Source of the DNA: JACVRW01 sp963837445
GTDB lineage: Bacteria > Actinomycetota > Thermoleophilia > Solirubrobacterales > Thermoleophilaceae
Assembly: GCA_963837445.1 (NCBI GenBank)
Contig: CAWINK010000016.1
Location: 62,001-126,000 of the forward strand
Direction: 5' to 3'
DNA: 64,000 nt
The position numbers were made by a program, and so were the translations under genes. Positions within the stretch are counted from its first letter, which is position 1; each line of letters opens with the position of its first letter. Under the pieces are notes generated by a model that saw only the letters and a program-made list of their open reading frames with translations, ran no database searches and was not told where the DNA came from. This document shows positions 50,948 through 58,790 of this stretch, in pieces.

Positions 50948-52069
50948 GTGATCGCGGCGGACCCCGGCAACCTGGTGTTCGCGGTGTCGGCGGCATTCGA
51001 CGCGTTGCTGGCCTGCGCGGCCGTGGCGTGGGCCACGCGCGGTGGGCGCATCGGGCTCCGTCTCGCGGCGGCCGCCGCGGCGGTTGCCTGCCTGCTGGCC
51101 GTCAAGGGCTCCGTGATGCTCGCGCAGGGCCTGGCCATGCCGTTCGGCGTGATGCACGTGATCTGGCTCGACCTGGTGGTCGTTCTTCCGCTGGCCGCGC
51201 TGCTCGTACTCGGGCGGGTCCACCGCCGCGCAGGGACGACAGCGGTGCGCACGACCGCGGTCGCGGCATGCTGCCTCGCGCCGGTCGGCGCATACGCGAG
51301 CTTCGTGGAGCCGGAGCGCCTCGTCCTCGAGCGGGCCGAGGTCGAGCTGCCCGGCGAGCGCTCAGGCAAGCGGCCACTGCGAGTCGGCATCCTTGCCGAC
51401 CTCCAGTTCGAGCGGCTCGGAGACCACGAGCGCGAGGCGGTGCGGCGCCTGATGGCGGAGCGGCCCGACGTGATCCTGCTCGCAGGGGACTATCACCAGG
51501 GCCGCGGGTCAAGCTTCGCGCGCGAGCTGCCCGGGCTGCGGCGCCTGCTCGGGCAGCTCCGCGCGCCTGGCGGCGTGTTCGCCGTCCACGGCGACTGCGA
51601 GGGAGTGGAGGAGGCCGGTCGGGTGATGGCCGGCACCGGGGTGCAGCTGCTCGTGAACGACACTGCGCACGCCCAGGTACGCGGTCGCAGGGTCACCATC
51701 GCGGGGCTCGAGCGGGACTACTGGTCGGCGGGCGCGTCGGGGGCGGCGCGCTCGCTCGAGGGCGCGCCCGGCAGCCGCGACGTGCGGATCCTGCTCGCGC
51801 ACCGGCCCGACTCCGTCTTCTTGCTTCGGCCCCGCTCGCGCGTCGATCTCGTCGTGGCCGGGCACACGCACGGCGGCCAGGTCCAGGTACCCCTGTACGG
51901 GCCGCCGACGATCGCCTCGCGGGTCCCGCGCGAGGTGGGCGCCGGCGGGCTGCACACCCTCGAGGGCCGCAGGGTCTACGTGAGCCGTGGTGTGGGTGTG
52001 GAGCGCGGCCAGGCGCCGCGGTTGCGGCTTGGGGCGCCCCCGGAAGTCTCGATCGTCACGCTCCGGTGA
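50948..52069 (+). CDS. Membrane-anchored metallophosphoesterase (YkuE-like)
   Basis: 373 residues from GTG 50948. The first 120 residues have four membrane helices (LVFAVSAAFDALLACAAVAW, LRLAAAAAAVACLLAVKGSV, LDLVVVLPLAALLVLG). The catalytic domain has VGILADLQFERLG, VILLAGDYHQG, FAVHGDCEGVEE, ILLAHRPDSVFLL and VVAGHTHGGQVQVPLYG. In the first motif D-x-H reads D-L-Q, and GNHD is replaced by GDCE, so metal binding may be altered. Faces the outside or inside depending on topology; substrate unknown. cDPG synthetase follows after 10 bases. Confidence 0.8.
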   Translation: MIAADPGNLVFAVSAAFDALLACAAVAWATRGGRIGLRLAAAAAAVACLLAVKGSVMLAQGLAMPFGVMHVIWLDLVVVLPLAALLVLGRVHRRAGTTAVRTTAVAACCLAPVGAYASFVEPERLVLERAEVELPGERSGKRPLRVGILADLQFERLGDHEREAVRRLMAERPDVILLAGDYHQGRGSSFARELPGLRRLLGQLRAPGGVFAVHGDCEGVEEAGRVMAGTGVQLLVNDTAHAQVRGRRVTIAGLERDYWSAGASGAARSLEGAPGSRDVRILLAHRPDSVFLLRPRSRVDLVVAGHTHGGQVQVPLYGPPTIASRVPREVGAGGLHTLEGRRVYVSRGVGVERGQAPRLRLGAPPEVSIVTLR

Positions 52070-52079
52070 GAATGTCGCC

Positions 52080-53258
52080 GTGCCCGTGATCGCCCTCATC
52101 GATGGGGAGCACCACCCGTCCGCCGTCCGCGACGCGCTGGCCGGGCTCGATCTGGCCGGAGTCGTGTTCTGCGGGGGCGAGGAGAAGCTCGGCCCGGGGT
52201 CGCTCGAGCAGCACTACGGCATGCCGGTCGAGACCGAGCCGGAGGAGGCGCTGCGCCGGCTGGCGCCCCAGGCCGACGCCGTGGTCGACCTCGCGGACGA
52301 GCCCGTCCTTCCGGCGTCGGCGAAGCTGCGCCTCGCCGGGCTCGCGCTGAGCCTCGGCCTCGCCTACGAGGCGCCGGGGGCGCGGCTCGACCCGCCGCGC
52401 TACGAGCCCGTGCCGTTCGCGGGCCCGAAGCTCGCGGTGATCGCCACCGGCAAGCGCACCGGCAAGACCGCGGTGGCCGGGCACTGGGCCGCCCTGCTGC
52501 GCGACGCGGGCGCGGACCCAGTGATCGTGTGCATGGGGCGAGGCGGGCCGGCGGAGCCGCGCGTGGCCGAGGCGGACCCGACGCTCGACGAGCTGATCGC
52601 GATCTCGGAGTCGGGGTCGCACGCGGCGTCCGACTTCCTGGAGGACGCCGTGATCGCCGGCGTCCGGACGGTGGGCTGCCGGCGCATCGGCGGTGGCTTC
52701 GCCGGCGCTCCCTTCGAGTCGAACGTGAGCGCCGGGGCGGCCATGGCCGTGGCGCTCGATCCGGGCGCGATCGTCTTCGAGGGCTCGGGTGCATGCATTC
52801 CGCCGGTGGAGGTGGACCGCACGGTCTGCATCCTCGGCGCGGGCACGCCCGAGCCGTTCGCGGAGTACCGGCTCGCGCGAGCCGACCTGGTGCTGGCGGC
52901 CGAGGGCACACCCGACCCCCCTGCGGGCGCCGTGCCGTTCGTTCTCAATTCCGAACCGTTCGAGCCGCTCCACGAGGGCGCGCGCGTGGCGGTCTTCACC
53001 ACCGGCGCCACCAGCGTGCACGGCGTTCCCGACCCGGTGCTCGTGTCCACGAACCTTGCTCGCCGCGCGGCGCTGGCCGCCGAACTCGACCGGGCGGCTG
53101 CCGAGCGCTGCGACGTCTACCTCACCGAGCTGAAGGCCGCCGCCATCGACACGGTGGCGATGCGCGCCCGCGCCGAGGGCGCCCGTGTGGTGTTCATCCG
53201 CAACCGGCCGATCGGCATCGACGACGCCCTCGTCAAGCTGTACCGAGATGTCAACTGA
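52080..53258 (+). CDS. cpgS: Cyclic 2,3-diphosphoglycerate synthetase
   Basis: 392 residues from GTG 52080. The N-terminal domain starts VPVIALIDGEHHPSAVRDAL. The nucleotide-binding domain has KLAVIATGKRTGKTAVAGHW, a P-loop-like GKRTGKT, then VIVCMGRGGPAEPRVAEAD and GGGFAGAPFESNVSAGAAMA. These are the features of the archaeal cDPG synthetase family, which closes 2,3-diphosphoglycerate to its cyclic trianhydride with ATP. The next gene, overlapping by 11 bases, is 2-phosphoglycerate kinase, the preceding step of the pathway, so the assignment is strongly supported by context. Cyclic DPG is a thermoprotective solute and phosphate store in some methanogens. Confidence 0.82.
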   Translation: MPVIALIDGEHHPSAVRDALAGLDLAGVVFCGGEEKLGPGSLEQHYGMPVETEPEEALRRLAPQADAVVDLADEPVLPASAKLRLAGLALSLGLAYEAPGARLDPPRYEPVPFAGPKLAVIATGKRTGKTAVAGHWAALLRDAGADPVIVCMGRGGPAEPRVAEADPTLDELIAISESGSHAASDFLEDAVIAGVRTVGCRRIGGGFAGAPFESNVSAGAAMAVALDPGAIVFEGSGACIPPVEVDRTVCILGAGTPEPFAEYRLARADLVLAAEGTPDPPAGAVPFVLNSEPFEPLHEGARVAVFTTGATSVHGVPDPVLVSTNLARRAALAAELDRAAAERCDVYLTELKAAAIDTVAMRARAEGARVVFIRNRPIGIDDALVKLYRDVN

Positions 53259-54135
53259 AAGTGATCGGTCCGGCGCGGGCCAGCCCGCGCCCTCCCGCGA
53301 GACGATCGTCGTCCACAAGGGCCACGGGCTCCCTTACTCGAAGGGGCTGATGGCCCAGACCATCTCGGCCACCGGGCTGCCGCAGGGACGCGCCTTCGAG
53401 CTCGCTCGTAAGATCGAGCAGCGGCTGGACGCGAACGGAGCTGGTGAGATCGACATCGCCTCATTGCACGCGCTGGCCGAGGAGGTGCTGCTCGGCGAGG
53501 AGGGCGAGGTCACCGCGCGCCGCTACGCCAACTGGCGCCGGCTCGACCGCCTGGACCGGCCACTAGTGGTGCTGCTCGGCGGGACCACCGGCGTCGGCAA
53601 GTCGACGATTGCGACCATGCTCGCCGCCCGGCTCGGGGTCAATCGCGTTATCGCGACGGACGTGATCCGACAGGTCCTCCGGGCATTCTTCACCCATGAG
53701 GCGATGCCCACGGTCCACTACTCCGCCTTCGAGGCGGGCGGCATTGCCGGCTACCGGGATCAGGCCGAGCGGGTGGGCACCGGGATCACCGCGATCGTCG
53801 ACCGCGCGGCCAACGAGGCGAAGCCGGTCGTGGTCGAGGGCGTCCATGTGGTGCCCGGCGGGGTGCACCCGCGCACGCGCGAACAGTGCGTGCTCGTGGA
53901 GGCGCTCGTGGTGGTCGGGGACCGCGACCTGCACCGCGGACACTTCTCCGCCCGCCCCGGCACCCGGCCGGCCGAGCGATACCTCGCTAGTTTCGAGGAC
54001 ATACGCCGGCTCCAGGATCACCTCTGGGAGCGGGCACGCTCCGAAGGGGTCGCAGTCATAGACAACGAGAACGTCGACGACACGCTCGCGCAGCTAATGC
54101 AGCTCGTGCTCGATGCCGTCCAGGAGGTCCAATGA
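53248..54135 (+). CDS. pgk2: 2-phosphoglycerate kinase
   Basis: 295 residues from ATG 53248, overlapping the synthetase by 11 bases. The N-terminal 90 residues are an ATP-cone-like domain (VVHKGHGLPYSKGLMAQTIS, ARKIEQRLD). The kinase domain carries the P-loop VVLLGGTTGVGKSTIATMLA, then VIATDVIRQVLRAFFTHEAM and VVVEGVHVVPGGVHPRTREQ. It phosphorylates 2-phosphoglycerate at O3 to give 2,3-diphosphoglycerate, the substrate of the synthetase encoded just before it. Length equals that of archaeal enzymes. It overlaps the transaldolase start by 4 bases. Confidence 0.85.
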   Translation: MSTESDRSGAGQPAPSRETIVVHKGHGLPYSKGLMAQTISATGLPQGRAFELARKIEQRLDANGAGEIDIASLHALAEEVLLGEEGEVTARRYANWRRLDRLDRPLVVLLGGTTGVGKSTIATMLAARLGVNRVIATDVIRQVLRAFFTHEAMPTVHYSAFEAGGIAGYRDQAERVGTGITAIVDRAANEAKPVVVEGVHVVPGGVHPRTREQCVLVEALVVVGDRDLHRGHFSARPGTRPAERYLASFEDIRRLQDHLWERARSEGVAVIDNENVDDTLAQLMQLVLDAVQEVQ

Positions 54136-54824
54136 AGCTGTTCATCGACACAGGATCGGTAGCCGAGGTCGAGGAGATCGCGGCCTGGGGCGTGCTGTCG
54201 GGCGCCACCACCAACCCATCGCTGCTCGCGAAGGAGGACGGCGAGCCGGGCGACAGCATCCGCCGCATCTGCGAGCTGGTCGACGGGCCGGTCTCAGCCG
54301 AGGTCGTCTCCGAGGACGCGAGCGCGATGGTGGCGGAGGGCCGCGCGCTGGCGGGGCTCGACGACCGCGTGGTGGTGAAGGTCCCGTTCTCGTCAGAGGG
54401 CCTCGCCGCGACCCGCGAGCTGGTCTCCAACGGCATCCCGGTGAACATGACGCTCGTGTTCTCCGCCGCCCAGGCCCTGCTCACCGCCGAGGCCGGGGCG
54501 AGCTACGTGTCCTGCTTCATGGGCCGGCTGGATGACATCTCAGTCGACTCCGTGGCCGTGGTGGAGGAGATCGTCGAGGCGCTCGGCCCACACCGCGACG
54601 CGCAGGTGCTGGCGGCGTCCATTCGCCACCCGATGCACGCGGTGATAGCGGCGAAGCTGGGCTGCGAGGTCTCGACGGTGCCCGGCAAGGTGCTGAAGGC
54701 GATGCTGGCCCACCCACTCACCGAGGCGGGGATCGCCCGCTTCTCGGACGACTGGAAGAGCCGCCCCGAGTTCGGGGACTGGCTGCGCGGGCTCGTCGAC
54801 CAGAGCGCCGCGGCCACCCGCTAG
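54132..54824 (+). CDS. Transaldolase / fructose-6-phosphate aldolase family
   Basis: 230 residues from ATG 54132 (ATGA overlap). MKLFIDTGSVAEVEEIAAWG, GATTNPSLLAKE, VVVKVPFSSEGLAATREL (Schiff-base Lys) and GIPVNMTLVFSAAQALLTAE are the small TalC/FSA type blocks. The protein links pentose phosphate and glycolytic intermediates. Co-transcription with the cDPG genes suggests coordination of triose or sugar phosphate flow; transaldolase activity is more probable than true aldolase activity, but this cannot be decided from the motifs. Confidence 0.88.
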   Translation: MKLFIDTGSVAEVEEIAAWGVLSGATTNPSLLAKEDGEPGDSIRRICELVDGPVSAEVVSEDASAMVAEGRALAGLDDRVVVKVPFSSEGLAATRELVSNGIPVNMTLVFSAAQALLTAEAGASYVSCFMGRLDDISVDSVAVVEEIVEALGPHRDAQVLAASIRHPMHAVIAAKLGCEVSTVPGKVLKAMLAHPLTEAGIARFSDDWKSRPEFGDWLRGLVDQSAAATR

Positions 54825-54872
54825 GCCCCACTTCGTTCGCGCCCGCCCAGCCCGATAGGGTTCGGCGCCGCT

Positions 54873-56114
54873 ATGTCCGTCCTGAACAGAAAAGAGCTGG
54901 AAGACAGCCCGCTCGCCGATCTCCATCAGATCGCGTCGGAGCTCGGCCTCGAGGGCTACCGCTCGAAGCGCAAGGCCGACCTGATCGGGGCGATCCTCGG
55001 CGAGACCGGCGGCGGCGACAGCGCGCCTGCCACGGGTGTCGAGCCCGACGAGGAGGACGAGGCGGCCTCGGAGGACACGTCCGAGAGCACCTCTGAGGGG
55101 ACGTCCGAGGACACGTCTGAGGGGACGTCAGAGGACGAGCCCGACGAGCCCGACGAGCCCGATGAGCCCGATGAGCCCGATGAGGTTCCCGCCAGGGAGG
55201 CACTCGAGCGGCCCGCGAGGCGCGGTCGTCGTGGCGGGCGCGGACGCCGCCAGCCGGCCGCCGAGCAGGAGCCTGAGGCCGTGGAGGACGAGAGCTCCGA
55301 GGAGGCGACCGCCACCGGCGTGCTCGATGTCCTCGGCAACGGCAGCGGCTTCGTGCGCGTGGATCCTGCCGGCCAGTCGCGCGACGACGTGTACGTGTCG
55401 CCGGCGCAGATCCGCCGCTGCGAGCTGCGCGCCGGCGACGAGGTGAGCGGGCCCGCCCGCAGCGCCCGCCGCAACGAGCGCCACCCATCGCTGGTCCGCA
55501 TCGAGACCGTGAACGGCGCGGCCGCCGAGCCCGCCGAGGAGCGCCCCTGGTTCAGCGACCTGACCCCGGTATTCCCGTCCCAGAAGCTGAACGCGCCGAA
55601 GACGCTGAAGGACGTTCCGTTCGGGCGCGGCTCGCGGGTCGCGATCTCCGGGCCTCCGGGAGCGGGCGCCACGACCCTGCTGCGCGAGCTGGCGACCCAG
55701 CTTGGCGGAGACTCCGAGCTCGCGGTCCAGGTGGTGCTGGCCGGCGTGCGGCCCGAGGAGGTCACCGAGTGGCGTCTGTCCGAGGGCCTGAACGTGGCGG
55801 GTGGCAGCTTCGACCTCTCACCCGACGCCCAGGCGCAGGCCGCCGAGCTGGCCGTGGAGCGCGCCAAGCGAAGCGCTGAGCGCGGCGGCCACGCCGCGGT
55901 CCTGATCGACTCGCTCGAGGCGCTGCCGCCAAGCGCGCGCCGCCGGATCTTCGGAGCGGGCCGCGCGACGGAGGAGGGCGGCACGCTCACCGTGATCGCA
56001 GTGACCGGTGGCGAGCCCGACGCCCTCCGCTGGGCCACCACGCGTGTGGTGCTCGAGCCGGGCGGCAAGGTGGCCGCCGACAGCGGCACCGTGCGCGCCG
56101 ACGCGCTCTCCTAG
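54873..56114 (+). CDS. Divergent Rho-like protein lacking the Walker A lysine
   Basis: 413 residues. Residues 1-45 are a Rho N-terminal helical domain (LADLHQIASELGLEGYRSKR). An acidic repeat-rich linker and an RRGRRGGRGRR basic patch follow, as in actinobacterial Rho. Next is an RNA-binding-like region with GVLDVLGNGSGFVRVD and DVYVSPAQIRRCELRAGDEV. The ATPase core is recognisable (APKTLKDVPFGRGSRVAISG) but Walker A reads GPPGAGATTLLREL: the invariant Lys is Ala. Walker B is AAVLIDSLEALPPSAR, without the TR of Rho, and the C-terminus is short. It probably cannot hydrolyse ATP normally. It may bind RNA or antagonise the true Rho. A paralogue is expected elsewhere in the genome. Confidence 0.8.
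   Translation: MSVLNRKELEDSPLADLHQIASELGLEGYRSKRKADLIGAILGETGGGDSAPATGVEPDEEDEAASEDTSESTSEGTSEDTSEGTSEDEPDEPDEPDEPDEPDEVPAREALERPARRGRRGGRGRRQPAAEQEPEAVEDESSEEATATGVLDVLGNGSGFVRVDPAGQSRDDVYVSPAQIRRCELRAGDEVSGPARSARRNERHPSLVRIETVNGAAAEPAEERPWFSDLTPVFPSQKLNAPKTLKDVPFGRGSRVAISGPPGAGATTLLRELATQLGGDSELAVQVVLAGVRPEEVTEWRLSEGLNVAGGSFDLSPDAQAQAAELAVERAKRSAERGGHAAVLIDSLEALPPSARRRIFGAGRATEEGGTLTVIAVTGGEPDALRWATTRVVLEPGGKVAADSGTVRADALS
55060..55190 (+). repeat. In-frame tandem repeats encoding acidic linker
   Basis: Two short tandem arrays lie inside the Rho-like gene. The first repeats the coding for T-S-E-G/D (55081-55135), the second repeats a 9-base GAGCCCGAC/T unit encoding Glu-Pro-Asp about five times (55138-55184). 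They lengthen the disordered linker between the N-terminal and RNA-binding domains and are likely to vary in copy number between strains. Confidence 0.75.
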
Positions 56115-56128
56115 CGCGCGAGACCGCC

Positions 56129-56590
56129 TCAGCGGCGGTACGCCACCCGGCGCCAGGACGGCTCGGGCGAGAGCTCGATGAGCTCGAAGTTGCGGTCCGG
56201 CTGGGCGTAGCCGAAGGAGTTGTCCGTCTCGTTGAAGACCACCTCGAGCTCACCCTCCATCACGCGCTGGTCCAGCCAGGCGCCGCGAAACACGAGTCGC
56301 CGGATCCAATGCACGAGCGAGCGCTCCGAGGGGCCGTTGAGGTCGCCCCAGCACTCGTTGATGTGCTCGCCGAGCTCGGAGTGGGGCTCGTTGACCTCGC
56401 CGTTCACCGCCAGGTTCACGAGGTCCTCGCGCTCGTCGTCGCCGAGTGGCCCGTCCACGAAGCCGAGCTTGGACGCCGCCTGCTCCACGCGCTCGGTGAA
56501 GTCACGTTCGTTGAACGTGAATCGAAGCTCGCCATACTCGAGCACGTAGTCCGAGCCGGACTCGTAATTGCCTCTCCGCGCAGTGTCCAT
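56129..56590 (-). CDS. Conserved-looking hypothetical protein
   Basis: 153 residues from ATG 56590; the longer upstream frame enters the regulatory gap and the XRE gene. Sequence is charged, mixed helix and strand: YVLEYGELRFTFNERDFTER, VEQAASKLGFVDGPLGDDER, LVHWIRRLVFRGAWLDQRVM, EVVFNETDNSFGYAQPD. No motif or family is recognised. Cytoplasmic. Divergent from the XRE regulator, with a palindrome between them. Confidence 0.6.
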   Translation of the reverse strand: MDTARRGNYESGSDYVLEYGELRFTFNERDFTERVEQAASKLGFVDGPLGDDEREDLVNLAVNGEVNEPHSELGEHINECWGDLNGPSERSLVHWIRRLVFRGAWLDQRVMEGELEVVFNETDNSFGYAQPDRNFELIELSPEPSWRRVAYRR

Positions 56591-56721
56591 GATGGTTGAA
56601 ATTGCCGGCGGCACGGGTGCCCCGGCGTCGCGATCATAAGGCTGTTTCCTTCCCGAGCGCGGGCTGTGCAATGCAGGTTGCATGCCCCCGGGACGAGAAA
56701 ATGTCCGGGGTCGCCCAGGCG

Positions 56722-56741
56722 CGATTACCTCGGGGTAATCG
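56722..56741. promoter_or_regulatory. Palindromic operator candidate
   Basis: CGATTACCTCGGGGTAATCG has perfect 8-base arms (CGATTACC/GGTAATCG) and a 4-base centre. It lies 36 bases before the XRE regulator ATG, in the gap with the divergent hypothetical gene. Autoregulation by the XRE protein is the simplest interpretation. Confidence 0.6.
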
Positions 56742-56776
56742 ACGCGTGGATGTCGGGCGGTTACAGTCGCCGCCGG

Positions 56777-57610
56777 ATGACGACGCTCGGCGCTCAGGCT
56801 GCGGTCGGTCCGCTGCTCCGCGAGTGGCGCGAGCGGCGGCGGCTGACCCAGCTCGAACTGGCGCTCGGCGCGGGGATCTCGACCCGCCATCTGAGCTTCG
56901 TCGAGACCGGTCGCTCGAAGCCGGGTCGCGAGATGCTGCTTCGGGTCCTCGACCAGCTCGATGTGCCCTTCCGCGAGCAGAACCGAATGCTGCTCTGCGC
57001 CGGCCATGCTCCGGGCTTCCCCGAGCGCCCGCTGGACGACCCCGAGCTGGCGCCGGTTCGCGAGGCGCTCGACCTGATCCTCACCGGTCACGAGCCCTAC
57101 CCGGCGGTCGTCGTCGACCGCGCCTGGAACCTGGTGGCCGCCAACTCAGCGATGTGGGCGCTGGCGGAGGGCGTGGACGTCGACCCTGCCCTGCTCGAGC
57201 CGCCGGTCAACGTGCTGCGGGTCGGCCTGCATCCGCGAGGGCTGGGGCCTCTGTACGTCAATCTCGGCGAGTGGAAGGCGCATTTTCTCGAGCGCCTCGA
57301 GCGACAGGTCGCGCTCACCGGCGACGACGATCTCGCCGCCCTGCTCGAGGAGATCGCCGCCTACCCCGTCCCGGAGGAAGAGCACGATCGGGCCTCGGAC
57401 CCCGGTGCCCACGAGATCCTCGGGCCGGTCAGGGTCCGCGCTCCCGACGGCGGCGAGCTCTCCTTCTTCGGCATGTTCGCGACGTTCGACACGCCGTTCG
57501 AGGTCACGACGTCTGAGCTGGCCATGGAGTTGCTCTTCCCGGCCGATCGGGCGACCGCCGCAGCGTTCCAGCACCGCAGACGAAATGGAGGGAGAGCACG
57601 ATGGTTTTGA
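56777..57610 (+). CDS. XRE-family regulator with MmyB-like ligand domain
   Basis: 277 residues from ATG 56777. The N-terminal helix-turn-helix reads LLREWRERRRLTQLELALGA, then GISTRHLSFVETGRSKPGRE. The C-terminal 170 residues (PYPAVVVDRAWNLVAANSAM, LHPRGLGPLYVNLGEWKAH, FAALLEE-like helices) match the MmyB-like PAS-type domain that binds fatty-acid-like ligands in some members. It likely represses or activates the adjacent membrane gene, which overlaps its 3' end by 10 bases. A palindrome lies just upstream. Confidence 0.88.
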   Translation: MTTLGAQAAVGPLLREWRERRRLTQLELALGAGISTRHLSFVETGRSKPGREMLLRVLDQLDVPFREQNRMLLCAGHAPGFPERPLDDPELAPVREALDLILTGHEPYPAVVVDRAWNLVAANSAMWALAEGVDVDPALLEPPVNVLRVGLHPRGLGPLYVNLGEWKAHFLERLERQVALTGDDDLAALLEEIAAYPVPEEEHDRASDPGAHEILGPVRVRAPDGGELSFFGMFATFDTPFEVTTSELAMELLFPADRATAAAFQHRRRNGGRARWF

Positions 57611-58038
57611 CCCGAAGCCGCACCGGGCAGCTGATCGCGGGCGCGGGAGGAGCGCTCCTGATCATCTCTTTGTTCCTGCCGTGGGCAGACATGGATGGCG
57701 TCAGCCGCAGTGGCTGGGAGCTATGGACGATGGCCGACGGGCTCTTTCTGATCGGTGGGTGCTTCGCGCTCTTGGCGGCGATCACCGGTGGGCACGTCGG
57801 GGTCTTTCGCTCCGATATGTCGGTGAACGGAGCCACCGACCTGCTCGGAGTCGTGTCGACGATGCTCCTCACCTGGCTGATCCTCTTCGACTTCCCGGCG
57901 GGCGCTTCCAGCGAGGTCGGCGTCTTCCTGGCGCTGCTCGGGGCGATGGCGATGGCAGGTGGCGTCGGCCAGTACCGGATGCCGCAAGGCGGCTGGTTCC
58001 CCCCAACAACCCCGGACGGCGGCCAGCGGCCGGAGTAA
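57601..58038 (+). CDS. Four-helix membrane protein
   Basis: 145 residues from ATG 57601. Hydrophobic segments: LIAGAGGALLIISLFLPWAD, GLFLIGGCFALLAAITGG, LLGVVSTMLLTWLILFDFP, GVFLALLGAMAMAGGVGQY. FLPWAD with a following WELW resembles small actinobacterial membrane proteins of unknown function. Translationally coupled to the XRE gene, so probably its main target. Confidence 0.7.
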   Translation: MVLTRSRTGQLIAGAGGALLIISLFLPWADMDGVSRSGWELWTMADGLFLIGGCFALLAAITGGHVGVFRSDMSVNGATDLLGVVSTMLLTWLILFDFPAGASSEVGVFLALLGAMAMAGGVGQYRMPQGGWFPPTTPDGGQRPE

Positions 58039-58082
58039 GGGCGGCCGGGGCGAGATTCTCGCTCGCGGTCCTTTCTTGGGAT

Positions 58083-58790
58083 GTGGACGAGCAGCGCCTG
58101 ATCCTGATCGTGGAGGACGACGAGGCCACGCTGGCCTTCCTGGCGGAGAACATCGCGGCGGACGGGTTCCGTGTGGCGAGCGCCACGAGCGCCGCCGAGG
58201 GGCTGCGCGCCATCGAGGTGAGGAGGCCGAGCCTCGTGCTGCTCGACCTCGCGCTCGAGGGCGGCAGCGGGCTCGACCTGCTCGACCGCGTGCGCTCCTC
58301 TGACGGCCTGGCGTCGCGGATCGACCCCGACCTTCCCGTGATCGTGCTCACCGGGCGGGTGGCGGAGGCCGACAGGGTGCGCAGCTTCGCGCGCGGCGCC
58401 GACGACCACGTCTGCAAGCCGTTCCTGTACGCCGAGCTGCTCGGCCGGGTGCGGGCGGTGCTGCGACGCGCGGAGGGGCGGCGCCGCCAGGGGCTGCTGC
58501 GGGTGGGGGAGCTCACCGTCGACCCGAGCACCCGCGCGGTCCGGCTGGGCGGAAAGAAGGTGGAGCTGGCGGCCAAGGAGTTCGCGCTGCTGCACGCGCT
58601 CGCCGAGGAGCCCACGCGCGTGTACGGCAAGCAGGAGCTGCTGCGAGACGTGTGGGGCTACCTGAGCATCGGGAACACCCGCACGCTCGATGCGCACGCA
58701 TGCCGGTTGCGCAAGAAGCTGCGGCCTTCGTCGCGGCCGTGGGTGGTGAACGTGCGCGGTGTCGGCTACAAGCTGACCGAGGCGCTGTGA
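58083..58790 (+). CDS. OmpR/PhoB-family response regulator
   Basis: 235 residues from GTG 58083. The receiver domain has LILIVEDDEATL, the phospho-acceptor in PSLVLLDLALEGGSG, VIVLTGR (Thr) and CKPF (Lys). The C-terminal winged helix includes LAAKEFALLHALAEEPTRVY and VDAHACRLRKKL-like recognition (RTLDAHACRLRKKL, VVNVRGVGYKL). Paired with the kinase that overlaps by 4 bases. Confidence 0.92.
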   Translation: MDEQRLILIVEDDEATLAFLAENIAADGFRVASATSAAEGLRAIEVRRPSLVLLDLALEGGSGLDLLDRVRSSDGLASRIDPDLPVIVLTGRVAEADRVRSFARGADDHVCKPFLYAELLGRVRAVLRRAEGRRRQGLLRVGELTVDPSTRAVRLGGKKVELAAKEFALLHALAEEPTRVYGKQELLRDVWGYLSIGNTRTLDAHACRLRKKLRPSSRPWVVNVRGVGYKLTEAL

